A stretch of DNA of 64,000 nucleotides from Aureivirga sp. CE67 (lineage in GTDB: Bacteria > Bacteroidota > Bacteroidia > Flavobacteriales > Flavobacteriaceae), in contig NZ_JADOTV010000001.1 in assembly GCF_015767245.1 (NCBI RefSeq), positions 1 through 64,000 of the forward strand, read 5' to 3'. The notes beneath the pieces were generated by a model. The model saw only the letters and a program-made list of their open reading frames with translations. It had not been told where the DNA came from and searched no databases. Positions 34,178-43,888 of the stretch are shown one piece after another. Each line of letters starts with the position of its first letter. The first letter of the stretch is position 1. A program made the translations under genes and the position numbers.

Positions 34178-34876
34178 TTATACTTTTTCTACCAATCGGA
34201 AACCTTCACCGTGGATATTTAAAATTTCCACTGAATCATCTCTTTTTAAGTATTTTCTAAGTTTAGCAATATAAACATCCATACTTCTAGATGTAAAGTA
34301 GTTATCATCTCTCCAGATCTTAGTTAGCGCTAACTCTCTAGGCATTAAATCATTTTTATGAATTACTAACATTCTTAGTAATTTATTCTCTTTCGGAGAA
34401 AGTTTTTGTGGTTCTTCTCCATCAAAAGATAAATGTCTTAATTTAGAATTAAAAGCAAACTTACCTACATTGAATTCAAACTGATCTGCATCTGAATTTT
34501 TATCTACTTCTTTTCTCTGAAGTATCGCTTTAACCTTGTACAATAAAACTTCTGAATCAAAAGGTTTGTTTAAATAATCATCTGCTCCTGCTTGATAACC
34601 TCTTAATACATCTTCTTTCATTGTTTTAGCAGTTAAGAAAATGATAGGCACCTCTGGGTTTGTTGTTCTGATGTCTTTTGCTAATGAAAATCCATCTTTT
34701 CTAGGCATCATAACATCTAAAATACATAAATCAAATTCATCATTTTTAAACATAATTAAACCTTCTAAACCGTCTTTAGCATGTGTTACATCAAAATCAT
34801 TCAATGCTAAATAATCATTTAAAACTGTTCCAAAATTTGGATCATCCTCAACCAATAAAATTTTACCGTTTTTCAT
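34178..34876 (-). CDS. rprY: OmpR-family response regulator, RprY-like
   Basis: A 232-residue regulator. The receiver has VEDDPNF, phospho-acceptor Asp in LCILDVMMPRKDG, the Thr/Lys pair FLTAKT...LNKPFD. The C-terminal winged helix has LSPKENKLLRMLVIHK and SRSMDVYIAKLRKYL with the usual DNA-contact helix. It is paired with the kinase gene 11 bases upstream on the same strand. The symbol is by similarity to the RprXY pair of Bacteroides, whose regulon is not known from this window. Confidence 0.92.
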   Translation of the reverse strand: MKNGKILLVEDDPNFGTVLNDYLALNDFDVTHAKDGLEGLIMFKNDEFDLCILDVMMPRKDGFSLAKDIRTTNPEVPIIFLTAKTMKEDVLRGYQAGADDYLNKPFDSEVLLYKVKAILQRKEVDKNSDADQFEFNVGKFAFNSKLRHLSFDGEEPQKLSPKENKLLRMLVIHKNDLMPRELALTKIWRDDNYFTSRSMDVYIAKLRKYLKRDDSVEILNIHGEGFRLVEKV

Positions 34877-34887
34877 ATCTTCACTAT

Positions 34888-36489
34888 TTATATCAAGGGT
34901 AATTTAATATAGAAAGTACTTCCTTTACCTTTCTCACTTTCTACATACACCACTCCCTGATGTTCCTCAACTATTTTTTTAACATACGACAGGCCTAATC
35001 CGTGTCCTTTAATATTATGAATATTTCCTCTTTGTTCTCTATAAAACTTTTTAAATACGTTTTTCTGAACCGATTTACTCATACCAATACCATGATCTTG
35101 TATTTTAATCACAATATTTTTTGGTGTATTTTCAATATAAATATCAACTTTAGGTTCGTCTTCCGAATATTTAATTGCATTATCTAACATATTGACAAGA
35201 ACGTTTGTCATGTGAAATTCATTTCCTAAGAAAGTTGAATTTGTCACATTATAATGTCTTTTAATATATCCATTTCTTGAGTTAACAATTAAGTCAACAT
35301 GAGAAATAGCTTCGTCCATTAACTTAACAATATCAATATTTTCTTTATTTAAATCTAACTGATTTTTCTCTAATCTTGAGATTCGTAAAACGTTTTCCAC
35401 TTGTGAATGCATTCGTTTGTTCTCTTCACGAATCATACCAATGTATCGTTTTACTTTTGTTTTATCATCAATAATTTTGGGGTTCTTTATAGCATCCAAA
35501 GCTAAATTAATTGTAGCAATAGGAGTTTTAAACTCATGAGTCATATTATTGATAAAATCTGTCTTCATTTCAGAAATTCTCTTTTGTTTTATCATCTGAT
35601 AAATAGCAGTTCCAAAAGCTACAATAATAATGACTATAAAAAATACAGATAAGATCAACATTTGAAATATTGTTGACAAAATGTATTTTTTTTGTCCAGG
35701 AAAACTAACATATAATTGATAATCACTTGCTCCATTGTTATCTTCAAACATTGGAACCATATATGTTTGTTCGTTATCTTTATTAAAATATCCAGAACGT
35801 ATTGGAGTTGCAAAATGATTATTATAAACTCCGTATTTAAAATCTGTTGAAATCCCTCTTAGCGTTAATTCCTTTTCTATTGCTGCTTTCAATTTATTAT
35901 TTGAAATCCTTTTATTAATCGGAATTACCTTCGCCAAGGTATTAAAGCTCATTTTAAAATTTTCTATATGTAAATTATCAAAACTAGCTTCTTTTGTATA
36001 GGATTCTGCTTTATTAAATTCTTTATTATCTTCAGCTTCATCATAATAATCAATCTTTTCTTGACTAAATATTTTTTTGAAGCTTAGTGAATCATTGATA
36101 AAAAGATCATTATCCGTCAATTCACCTTCAAACATTTCATTATCAAAAATTTCTGACGGTACATCATATTTTTCTTCAAAAACAGATTGTTCATAAGTAA
36201 AAATCGTTTTACCTGTAGTATCCATTCTTTGTAGAATAATCTTCTTTAGATCAGAACTTTTCGGTTTTGGTATCTCTTCTATTTTTTGAAGTACTACATT
36301 ATACCAATACAGAGCTTCTTCGGTAGAGATATCATCAGAGACATTTGCTAATGCAAATTGTACATCTTTTTTAAATTCTTTATCTCTAATTTCAATAGAA
36401 CTTTTGATCCAATAAACTTGAACTATAATACTTCCTACTAAGGAAATACTCATCAATAATATAATGAGTACAAAAACCTTTTTTCTCAT
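34888..36489 (-). CDS. rprX: membrane sensor histidine kinase, RprX-like
   Basis: A 533-residue kinase. An N-terminal helix (VFVLIILLMSISLVGSIIVQVYW) and a second near 280 (MLILSVFFIVIIIVAFGTAIYQM) bracket a periplasmic sensing region of about 240 residues without a known domain. DHp box has the phospho-His in NMTHEFKTPIAT. The ATPase has N box VNMLDNAIKYS, G boxes DHGIGM and GHGLGLSYV. It controls the adjacent RprY-like regulator. Start ATG 36489. Confidence 0.92.
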   Translation of the reverse strand: MRKKVFVLIILLMSISLVGSIIVQVYWIKSSIEIRDKEFKKDVQFALANVSDDISTEEALYWYNVVLQKIEEIPKPKSSDLKKIILQRMDTTGKTIFTYEQSVFEEKYDVPSEIFDNEMFEGELTDNDLFINDSLSFKKIFSQEKIDYYDEAEDNKEFNKAESYTKEASFDNLHIENFKMSFNTLAKVIPINKRISNNKLKAAIEKELTLRGISTDFKYGVYNNHFATPIRSGYFNKDNEQTYMVPMFEDNNGASDYQLYVSFPGQKKYILSTIFQMLILSVFFIVIIIVAFGTAIYQMIKQKRISEMKTDFINNMTHEFKTPIATINLALDAIKNPKIIDDKTKVKRYIGMIREENKRMHSQVENVLRISRLEKNQLDLNKENIDIVKLMDEAISHVDLIVNSRNGYIKRHYNVTNSTFLGNEFHMTNVLVNMLDNAIKYSEDEPKVDIYIENTPKNIVIKIQDHGIGMSKSVQKNVFKKFYREQRGNIHNIKGHGLGLSYVKKIVEEHQGVVYVESEKGKGSTFYIKLPLI

Positions 36490-36605
36490 ACTTCAAAATT
36501 ACACTTTTAACAGGATCGTTATATTTATTTTAACGTTTATTAACATATTTTGAAAGCTTTTATTAATTTCTTAACAATAAAAAATAAATTCGCATATCTA
36601 GATTC

Positions 36606-37190
36606 TTAATTATTAAGTAATTCATTATGTATTTTTAAAACTTTTAGTTTTAATTCAGACTCTGTTTTATTTTCTATAACATAATCTGCTTTCTCTATTT
36701 TAATTTCGTCAGGTAATTGTTTATCAATCCTTGCCAGAACTTCTTCCTTTGTACTTTTATCTCGTTTGATCACTCTTTCGATTCGATTTTCTAACGGAGC
36801 TGTTACCACGATTATTTTATCACAAAGTTTATCACTTCCATTTTCAAACAAAATTGCATTTTCATAAATGATATAATCCTTAAGTCGGTTATTTTCTTTA
36901 AACATTTCAAAATGCTTAAAAACTTCCGGATGTACTATAGAATTTAACAATTCTAGTTTATTTTTATCATTAAAAACAATATTTGCTAAATATTCTCTAT
37001 TCAATTTACGATTTTTATAAGAATTTTCACCAAAATTTTTAATAATTTTTTCTTTAAGCTTTTCTGAGGTGTTCATAATCTCTTTCGCTTCAGTATCGGC
37101 AATGTATGTTGGAATGTGCAATTCTTGAAACAATTTTGCTACTGTAGTTTTCCCACTTCCTATTCCTCCTGTCAGTCCTATTACTTTCAT
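36606..37190 (-). CDS. coaE: dephospho-CoA kinase
   Basis: A 194-residue enzyme for the last step of coenzyme A synthesis. P-loop GLTGGIGSGKTTVAKLF is at the start. IPTYIADTEAKEIM follows, then YENAILFENGSDKLCDKIIVV and RDKSTKEEVLARIDKQ, all typical CoaE blocks. The start overlaps the end of the YbbR-like gene by 4 bases (37187-37190), so the two are translationally coupled, a conserved flavobacterial arrangement. Confidence 0.95.
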   Translation of the reverse strand: MKVIGLTGGIGSGKTTVAKLFQELHIPTYIADTEAKEIMNTSEKLKEKIIKNFGENSYKNRKLNREYLANIVFNDKNKLELLNSIVHPEVFKHFEMFKENNRLKDYIIYENAILFENGSDKLCDKIIVVTAPLENRIERVIKRDKSTKEEVLARIDKQLPDEIKIEKADYVIENKTESELKLKVLKIHNELLNN

Positions 37191-38140
37191 TTATTAATTA
37201 AAAATTCTATTTTATTTGGTATAATTCTTACTGAATTTATATATTTTGGTTTTATGATAACTTTAGGTAAAAGATAATTTAAATTTTGTGATTTCGAATA
37301 TTCATAATCACATTCTACCTTAAACAAATTTTTATCCAAATCCTTAAATTTTTCAATCGGTACTTGGCATTTAATTTCTACCTTATTCGGAAAAGTTATT
37401 ATTTTATCTTCCTTTGGTAAATTTATTACTTCAAAATCTACTTCAACTGTAGCTTCTGTATATTTTAAAACTTCTGCTTTAAGAACTACTTCTTTTTCCG
37501 AAAAATTCACATTTTTAATATTTTCAGGAATTTTTAAAGGCAAAAGCTTTTCGATATTCGAAGAAATATGTTGTATTTCTACTTTCTCTGTATGTATCTC
37601 ATTCAGGTTCTGTAATGCATTACTCGATCCCATTACAGTTACTGAATCTGGAATTAATTCGTATTTTCCTTTTATATTAATTCCTGTTTCAAATTGAAAA
37701 TTCACATCAGCGATAACGGGAATTTTCCTAGAAATATTTTTATTTAGCTGTATAAAAATCGAATCCGTATATATTTTTTGCAGATTGGTATTTTTATCCA
37801 ACTGATCTTCAATTTTTACAAAATGTGATTTTGGTAAATAGAAATATTTATTTTTTCCTAAAACTTGTATATCATTTAAATCAACTTTAAGAGTTGGAGT
37901 CGTAAATTTATATTTCAACAAATTAAACCCTGTCCCTTGAATCAATACATGTAATTGTTTATTAGAATAACTACTTAATTCTTTTTCTTTTGGTAAGTTT
38001 ATATACTTTATATCAAAATACGCTGGAGTTGTATATTTTTTCGACAATTTGATGAGTAGCCAACTAATCGTTGAAAGGCATAAAAAAATAAGAAACGTCT
38101 GAAATTTCTTATTTGTTCTCAATTTTCGAAATAATAGCAT
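37187..38140 (-). CDS. YbbR-domain (CdaR-like) membrane-anchored protein
   Basis: A 317-residue protein with an N-terminal helix (FQTFLIFLCLSTISWLLIKL) and an extracytoplasmic part built of YbbR-like beta segments (PVIADVNFQFETGINIKGKYELIPDSVTVMGSS is one, here abbreviated by its ends). The family regulates diadenylate cyclase in Firmicutes; here no cdaA gene is adjacent, so function is open. It is coupled to coaE downstream and lies next to yajC. Confidence 0.75.
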   Translation of the reverse strand: MLLFRKLRTNKKFQTFLIFLCLSTISWLLIKLSKKYTTPAYFDIKYINLPKEKELSSYSNKQLHVLIQGTGFNLLKYKFTTPTLKVDLNDIQVLGKNKYFYLPKSHFVKIEDQLDKNTNLQKIYTDSIFIQLNKNISRKIPVIADVNFQFETGINIKGKYELIPDSVTVMGSSNALQNLNEIHTEKVEIQHISSNIEKLLPLKIPENIKNVNFSEKEVVLKAEVLKYTEATVEVDFEVINLPKEDKIITFPNKVEIKCQVPIEKFKDLDKNLFKVECDYEYSKSQNLNYLLPKVIIKPKYINSVRIIPNKIEFLINK

Positions 38141-38175
38141 TTATCTAAACATTGGTGTTATATAAAATGTAAGAT

Positions 38176-38205
38176 AAAAAAAGTGAGCCAAATAAGCTCA
38201 CTTTT
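38176..38205 (-). terminator. intrinsic terminator after yajC
   Basis: AAAAGTGAGC pairs with GCTCACTTTT around CAAATAA, between yajC and the YbbR-like gene, separating this operon in two. Confidence 0.9.
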
Positions 38206-38228
38206 AATAGAATATTTTAATATTCAGC

Positions 38229-38546
38229 TTATTTTTTCTCTGAAGTTGTATCAAACTTTTTACTCAATTCCATTGAAATTGCTGATTTTTCCATCTTCAA
38301 TTTACCTGCTCCGGTTTCTACTACTACAGTTCCATCATTTTCATTGATTTCTGCAATCTTACCATGAATTCCACTTGTAGTAATAATCTTTTTACCTTTA
38401 GTCAGTTCAGATTGAAAAGATCTTTCTTGCTTTTGTTTCTTCATCTGAGGACGAATCATCATGAAATAAATCACAACAAACATTACTAAAATAATTGCAA
38501 TGTTATACTGACCTCCTGCTTGTAAAAATATTGCTGAATGTATCAT
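38229..38546 (-). CDS. yajC: YajC, Sec translocase accessory subunit
   Basis: A 105-residue protein with a single N-terminal membrane helix (YNIAIILVMFVVIYFMMIRPQMKKQKQ, the MIRPQ motif being diagnostic) and a soluble tail (KKIITTSGIHGKIAEINENDGTVVVE). It associates with SecDF-YajC. Position 20 bases after the DUF1573 gene on the same strand is the usual flavobacterial order. Confidence 0.94.
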   Translation of the reverse strand: MIHSAIFLQAGGQYNIAIILVMFVVIYFMMIRPQMKKQKQERSFQSELTKGKKIITTSGIHGKIAEINENDGTVVVETGAGKLKMEKSAISMELSKKFDTTSEKK

Positions 38547-38565
38547 TTTCTATACTTTGTTTAAA

Positions 38566-39123
38566 TTATTTTTTTGCTGCTGCTTCCGCTTCTTTTTTAG
38601 CTTTCGCTTCTTCTCTTCTCTTTCTTGCTTCTTCAGCTCTTTTCTTTCTTTGTTCAGCTTTTTCTGGATCTGGCTCTACGTTTGCTTTGATTTTGATAAG
38701 CTCTTTACCTTTCGCAGTATTTGTAGTTAAAGTAACTGTTTTAGTTTGTCTGTTTGGTTTCCCGTTAGAGTTAAATAAAACTTTGATTACTCCTTCTTCT
38801 CCTGGCTTGATAGCTTTTCCTTTTGGATAATCAGGTACAGTACATCCACAAGATCCTTTAGCATTAGAGATAATTAAATCAGACTTTCCAGTATTTGTAA
38901 ATTTGAATTCTGTTTCAACTTTATCTCCTTCTTTAATATCACCAAAGTCGTGTTCAGTTTTTTCAAATTTAATTACTGGTGCATTTTCAGTATTTTTTAC
39001 ATCTCTTTCTTTTGCTGCTTCAACTTTAGTTGCATCAATTTTTTTTGCTGCATCTCCTCCGTTATTACATGCTGCGAATGCAAGAGTAATAAAGGCTCCT
39101 AAAATAATAGTTGTTTTTTTCAT
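38566..39123 (-). CDS. DUF1573 lipoprotein
   Basis: A 185-residue protein with signal peptide and lipobox (ITLAFAAC, Cys near 19). One immunoglobulin-like DUF1573 domain has the motif FEKTEHDFGDIKEGDKV and NAKGSCGCTVPDYP. A C-terminal 30-residue Lys/Ala/Glu-rich tail follows. Probably periplasmic and membrane-anchored, function unknown. Co-directional with nusB upstream and yajC downstream. Confidence 0.9.
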   Translation of the reverse strand: MKKTTIILGAFITLAFAACNNGGDAAKKIDATKVEAAKERDVKNTENAPVIKFEKTEHDFGDIKEGDKVETEFKFTNTGKSDLIISNAKGSCGCTVPDYPKGKAIKPGEEGVIKVLFNSNGKPNRQTKTVTLTTNTAKGKELIKIKANVEPDPEKAEQRKKRAEEARKRREEAKAKKEAEAAAKK

Positions 39124-39160
39124 CTTGATTTATATGATTAATTTTGGTAAAAATAAAAAA

Positions 39161-40099
39161 TTATAACAATCCTCTCCCAATTTTCTCGATTCTTTTTGAA
39201 TCAGAAAATTCTTTTTGTAATTTATCTAATACCCCATTGATGAAATAACTACTCTTTTTTGTAGAATAATCTTTAGATATCTCAATGTATTCATTAATCG
39301 TAACTCGCACAGGAATAGAAGGGAATTTTAAAAATTCACAGATTGCCATTTTAATTAATAACATATCCATGTCTGCAATTCTATCCGTATCCCAGTTTGG
39401 TGTTTTATCTGCAATTTCCTCACCATATTTGTCATGGTGTAAAATTACTCTTCTAAATAAGTTTAAAACAAAACGCTCATCATCCATGTCTTTGTATAAT
39501 CTATCAACAACAAACTGACGATCTGTTTTAATCTTTTTTAGATTTTTCATAATCCAAGTATTCACAAATGGAATATCATCTACCCATCCTAAAAACTGAT
39601 CTTCAAAATAATCTTCTAACTTTTCATTTGGCGCAATGATGTGTTTGAAAACATTGATCACAAAAGTCTTATCTTCTTGCTCAGATCTTTCTGCATTTTC
39701 CATGTATTTCACATAGAAATCACTTTCTTTAATCAAGTTTAAAACTAAACGAACGTACTCGTCATCCAAATTCCAATTCGTAATTTTTCTTTCCTCGATC
39801 TTATCCGTCAACGAAGTACTTTCTGCTAATATTTTTAAAACAGAATTGTCAATAAATTTTGTGTTAGGATTTAGTTCTTCTTTTGAAGCAAGATGCTTTT
39901 TCTTAGAAATTTCTATGTCATTTCTAGCCATATCTCTAACTCGTACCAATAAGTCTAGCTTCAAAAGGTACAAATCATACATTTTATCAATACTATGAAG
40001 TAAAAACTTCTCTTCTTTTGCTAAATTGTCACTCCCTGACTTTAGCATTGCATACGCCGACTGCATTACTTTTACTCTGATATGTCTTCTATTAATCAT
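39161..40099 (-). CDS. nusB: transcription antitermination factor NusB, long Bacteroidota form
   Basis: A 312-residue protein. E. coli NusB is about 139 residues, so there is a long N-terminal extension as in other Bacteroidota. RRHIRVKVMQSAYAML begins like NusB. The C-terminal half holds DRIADMDMLLIKMAICEFLKFPSIPVRVTINEYIEISKDYS as overlapping conserved blocks (split for description) and the end FINGVLDKLQKE. It binds the boxA RNA with NusE. Heads the nusB-DUF1573-yajC group. Confidence 0.92.
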   Translation of the reverse strand: MINRRHIRVKVMQSAYAMLKSGSDNLAKEEKFLLHSIDKMYDLYLLKLDLLVRVRDMARNDIEISKKKHLASKEELNPNTKFIDNSVLKILAESTSLTDKIEERKITNWNLDDEYVRLVLNLIKESDFYVKYMENAERSEQEDKTFVINVFKHIIAPNEKLEDYFEDQFLGWVDDIPFVNTWIMKNLKKIKTDRQFVVDRLYKDMDDERFVLNLFRRVILHHDKYGEEIADKTPNWDTDRIADMDMLLIKMAICEFLKFPSIPVRVTINEYIEISKDYSTKKSSYFINGVLDKLQKEFSDSKRIEKIGRGLL

Positions 40100-40135
40100 C
40101 TTTAAAGAACGTTTATAATTTTTAGGGTAAAAAAA

Positions 40136-40163
40136 AGAGCGGACCTTTTTTAGTTCCGCTCTG
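40136..40163. terminator. intrinsic terminator between the dehydrogenase gene and nusB
   Basis: AGAGCGGAC pairs with GTTCCGCTCT around a T-rich loop with A tract before it. It terminates the leucine dehydrogenase-type gene just upstream (40194) or serves the nusB direction. Confidence 0.82.
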
Positions 40164-40193
40164 CAAAATTAAATATATTTTTTAATATCTATA

Positions 40194-41294
40194 TTATTTT
40201 TTTTCATTTTTTCTAGCATCAATTCTAGATTGTGCTACGTTCAATGCTGCTTCATGAGTAGTAATTCCTTCTTTCTCAGCTAAAGAGAAAATATCTAACG
40301 TAGTGTTATAAATATTTTCTGTCTTCGTCATGATTTCATCTCTACCATACTTAGCAATCTCAGCATATACATTGATGATTCCTCCAGCATTAATCAAGAA
40401 ATCAGGAGCATAAAGGATTCCTCTTTCTTTTAATCTATGTCCGTGTTTGATCTCATCAGCTAACTGGTTGTTTGCAGCTCCAGCAACGATTTTAGCATTT
40501 AATTGCTCAATTGTGTTATCGTTGATAGTTGCTCCTAAAGCACATGGTGCATAAATATCTACATCTAATCCGTAAATATCAGATCCCATATGAACAGTTG
40601 CTCCGTATTTTTTGCTTAACTCTAATAAACGATCTTCATGAATATCGTTGATGATTACTTCTCCACCTTCTTTTGTGATATAATCAACTAAAGTTTCTCC
40701 TACGTGTCCAACTCCTTGAACTAAAACTTTTCTTCCTTCTAAGTTATCCGTTCCGAAAACGTGCTTAGCAGAAGCTTTCATTCCCATAAATACTCCATAA
40801 GCAGTAATTGGTGATGGGTTTCCAGATCCTCCTCTACTTTCAGAAATTCCAGTTACGTGTGGAGTAACATCATGGATAACATCCATATCACGAGTTTCCA
40901 TTCCAACATCCTCAGCAGTAATATATTTACCTCCTAATGAGTGAACAAACTCTCCGAATTTTGCCATTAAAGCATCATTCTTTTGTGTTTTTGCATCTCC
41001 GATAATTACAGCTTTTCCTCCTCCAAGGTCTAATCCTGTTACCGCAGACTTATAAGTCATACCTCTTGATAAACGTAAAACGTCGTTTAAAGCTTCCCAC
41101 TCGCTTTTATAACTCCACATTCTTGTTCCTCCTAAAGCAGGACCTAATACAGTGTTGTGAATACCGATGATTGCTTTTAAACCTGTTTCTTCGTCATTGC
41201 AAAAAACAATTTGTTCGTGACCGTTAAATGAAAGTTGTCCGAAAACTGGATCCATTTTTTTAAGGTCTTTTACTTCGATAGTTTCTGATGTCAT
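40194..41294 (-). CDS. Glu/Leu/Phe/Val-type amino-acid dehydrogenase
   Basis: A 366-residue NAD-dependent oxidative deaminase, most like leucine dehydrogenase. The N-terminal domain has catalytic Lys in GLDLGGGKAVIIGD and GPALGGTRMW. The Rossmann fold starts GRKVLVQGVGHVGETLVDYI. Likely substrates are branched-chain amino acids, but leucine is not certain. Divergent from the ABC exporter; the 270-base gap carries an inverted repeat. Confidence 0.9.
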   Translation of the reverse strand: MTSETIEVKDLKKMDPVFGQLSFNGHEQIVFCNDEETGLKAIIGIHNTVLGPALGGTRMWSYKSEWEALNDVLRLSRGMTYKSAVTGLDLGGGKAVIIGDAKTQKNDALMAKFGEFVHSLGGKYITAEDVGMETRDMDVIHDVTPHVTGISESRGGSGNPSPITAYGVFMGMKASAKHVFGTDNLEGRKVLVQGVGHVGETLVDYITKEGGEVIINDIHEDRLLELSKKYGATVHMGSDIYGLDVDIYAPCALGATINDNTIEQLNAKIVAGAANNQLADEIKHGHRLKERGILYAPDFLINAGGIINVYAEIAKYGRDEIMTKTENIYNTTLDIFSLAEKEGITTHEAALNVAQSRIDARKNEKK

Positions 41295-41452
41295 TTTGTA
41301 TATTTTTGTTAATTGAAACTTTAATTCCCTGCAGAATGAATTATTTTAACTTTTTAAGATTTTTGTCAAAAGTTCGCCTTTTAAAATTATCTTGTTAAAA
41401 AAAACATTTTGTTAGTAAATACTGAATTTCTCTACGTATTTTTGACAAAATT

Positions 41453-41484
41453 ATTTGCATTCACTCTATTCGTTGTTCGCAAAT
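41453..41484. promoter_or_regulatory. inverted repeat in a divergent promoter region
   Basis: ATTTGC 41453-41458 and GCAAAT 41479-41484 are exact inverted repeats separated by 20 bases, between the dehydrogenase and ABC exporter genes. It could be an operator for a dimeric regulator. The rest of the 270-base gap is AT-rich with no other clear signal. Confidence 0.3.
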
Positions 41485-41564
41485 TTAATTTTTTAGTTTA
41501 CGATTTCAAAACATTCAATTGTTTTTATACAATTTTCAAAGAAATAAAATAACAAAACTTTAAA

Positions 41565-43319
41565 ATGAAAGCCTTAAAATATTTAAATAAATACTTTATA
41601 AAATATAAATTTCAGCTAATTCTTGGGTTATTTATTACCGTATTGGCAAAAATATTCGCTCTTTTTGTTCCTCAAATAATTGGGCAATCCATTGATATTG
41701 TGACAGATTACAAAAACGGAGTGGTTACAGAGCTTTCTGAAGTGAAAACACAATTGATGTACAATATTCTGTACATCATCGGAGCTGCCTTGGTTTCTGG
41801 TGCTTTTACATTTTTAATGCGTCAGTTGATAATTGTAACTTCAAGAAAAATTGAATTTGATCTTAAAAATGAAATTTTCCAACAATACGAATTACTTTCT
41901 CTAAATTTTTATAAAAAACACAGAACCGGAGATTTAATGAATCGAATCAACGAAGATGTAAGTAAAGTTCGTATGTATTTTGGACCTGCAATCATGTACA
42001 GTATCAACATGGTAGTTCTGTTTATTGTTGCAATCGTAGAAATGGTAAAAATTGATTTAAAACTTACATTGTACACTATGATTCCTTTTCCAGTACTCTC
42101 AATTTCTATTTATTATTTAAGTAAAATGATTAATGAGAGAACAACTGTTGTTCAGCAATATTTATCACATTTGACTACAATTGCTCAAGAAAAATTTTCT
42201 GGAATTAGCATTATCAAATCTTACGGAATTGAACCAGATACTATTCGTGAATTTGAAGATGTTTCAAACACTAGTAAAGATAAAAATATTCATTTATATA
42301 AAGCACAAGCATTATTTTTCCCAATGATGATTTTATTAATCGGAATTAGTAACATCATCGTAATTTATGTTGGTGGAATGCAATATATCTCAGGAAGAAT
42401 CAATTTAGGAACTATTGCCGAGTTCTTGATTTATGTGAATATGCTAACTTGGCCAGTTGCAATTGTTGGTTGGGTAACTTCTATCATTCAACAAGCAGAA
42501 GCTTCTCAAAAACGTATCAATGAATTTTTACACGAAGTTCCAGAAATCCAAAATAATGCTACTGAAAAATCAGAAATTGAAGGAGATATTGTTTTTGATC
42601 ATGTAACTTACACTTATGATGACACAAAAATTACAGCCTTAAAAGATGTTTCTTTTCATGTAAAAAAAGGAGAAACTATCGGGATTTTAGGAAAAACTGG
42701 TTCTGGAAAATCTACCATTTTAAATTTAGTTTCGAGGCTTTATGATGTTACAGAAGGAGAAATTCAAGTAGATCAAACAGATATCAAACAAGTAAATCTT
42801 GGTGATCTTAGAGAAAATATTGGTTTTGTTCCTCAAGAGGCTTTCTTATTTTCGGATACGATTGAAAACAACATAAAATTTGGAGATGAAGAAGCAGATG
42901 AACAAAAAGTAATTCAAGCTGCAAAAGATGCTTATGTACATCATAATATAGAAGATTTCAAAGAAGGTTATCAAACTTATGTTGGAGAAAGAGGTGTAAC
43001 ACTTTCTGGAGGACAAAAACAAAGAATCTCAATTGCTAGAGCAATTATCAAAAATCCACAGATTTTAATTTTCGACGATTGCCTTTCAGCAGTAGATACA
43101 GAGACGGAGGAAAAAATCTTGAACAATCTTTACAAAGTCAGTAAAGACAAAACTACTTTCATTGTAAGTCATCGAATTTCATCTGTAAAACATGCAGATC
43201 AAATCATTGTTTTAGAGGAAGGTAAAATCATACAAAGAGGTAACCATGAAACGTTACTAAAAAAAGATGGGTTTTACAAAGAACTTTATGAACAACAACT
43301 TATGGAAAAAGAATTTTGA
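41565..43319 (+). CDS. ABC-type exporter (fused permease and ATPase)
   Basis: A 584-residue half-transporter of the MsbA/BmrA class. Six membrane helices are in residues about 10-300. The nucleotide-binding domain has Walker A GKTGSGKST near 380, signature LSGGQKQR near 480, Walker B ILIFDDCLSAVD and the switch His in IVSHRISSV. The catalytic residue after Walker B is a normal Asp followed by Cys (DDCLS). Works as a dimer, lipid or drug export. Substrate unknown. Confidence 0.93.
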   Translation: MKALKYLNKYFIKYKFQLILGLFITVLAKIFALFVPQIIGQSIDIVTDYKNGVVTELSEVKTQLMYNILYIIGAALVSGAFTFLMRQLIIVTSRKIEFDLKNEIFQQYELLSLNFYKKHRTGDLMNRINEDVSKVRMYFGPAIMYSINMVVLFIVAIVEMVKIDLKLTLYTMIPFPVLSISIYYLSKMINERTTVVQQYLSHLTTIAQEKFSGISIIKSYGIEPDTIREFEDVSNTSKDKNIHLYKAQALFFPMMILLIGISNIIVIYVGGMQYISGRINLGTIAEFLIYVNMLTWPVAIVGWVTSIIQQAEASQKRINEFLHEVPEIQNNATEKSEIEGDIVFDHVTYTYDDTKITALKDVSFHVKKGETIGILGKTGSGKSTILNLVSRLYDVTEGEIQVDQTDIKQVNLGDLRENIGFVPQEAFLFSDTIENNIKFGDEEADEQKVIQAAKDAYVHHNIEDFKEGYQTYVGERGVTLSGGQKQRISIARAIIKNPQILIFDDCLSAVDTETEEKILNNLYKVSKDKTTFIVSHRISSVKHADQIIVLEEGKIIQRGNHETLLKKDGFYKELYEQQLMEKEF

Positions 43320-43399
43320 TTTTTGTTGGAAAAGTCAAATATTTTTTTAGATTTGTGATGTATTCAAATGAAAATGATTAACTAAACTGAAAGATTATT

Positions 43400-43765
43400 A
43401 TGGATGAAAAAGAACAACTAGAAAGAGAGGAGATTTTTTCGCAGGTATTAAGGGCTGGTAGAAGAACTTATTTCTTTGATGTAAGATCAACAAAAGCAGA
43501 TGATTACTACCTGACAATTACAGAGAGTAAAAAATTTACTCATGAAGATGGATCATTCCATTACAAAAAACACAAAATTTACTTATACAAAGAAGATTTC
43601 ACTGAATTCAATGAAATGCTACAAAAAGCTACAGAATATATCATTGAAAATAAAGGTGAAGAAGTAATCTCTGAACGCCACCAAAAAGATTACAAAAAAC
43701 CAGCAGAAATGGAAACTGCTCAAGTATCAGAGAGCTTCACTGATATAAGTTTCGAAGATATTTAA
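43400..43765 (+). CDS. PUR-alpha-like DUF3276 nucleic-acid binding protein
   Basis: A 121-residue small protein typical of Bacteroidota. The PUR fold has REEIFSQVLRAGRRTYFFDVR, KADDYYLTITESKK and HKIYLYKEDFTEFNEML, with two halves expected to dimerise. It binds single-stranded DNA or RNA in its family. Downstream of the ABC exporter by 80 bases and followed by a strong terminator. Confidence 0.93.
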   Translation: MDEKEQLEREEIFSQVLRAGRRTYFFDVRSTKADDYYLTITESKKFTHEDGSFHYKKHKIYLYKEDFTEFNEMLQKATEYIIENKGEEVISERHQKDYKKPAEMETAQVSESFTDISFEDI

Positions 43766-43786
43766 TTTATTCTTAAATTTTATATA

Positions 43787-43826
43787 AAAAAGACTACTAG
43801 AAAAACTCTAGTGGTCTTTTTTTTTC
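43787..43826 (+). terminator. intrinsic terminator after the PUR gene
   Basis: AAAAGACTACTAGA and CTAGTGGTCTTTT form a near-perfect hairpin around AAAACT, followed by a long T tract. Confidence 0.93.
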
Positions 43827-43888
43827 AAGCAACTTATTTTTTTATTAAATTTAAGTAATTGTTAATCAATTATTTAAATACAAAAAAT

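Noticed and set aside
43859-43888. TTG start of the aspartoacylase-like gene
   Set aside because: The added ten residues are not family-like; ATG 43889 gives the expected N-terminus.
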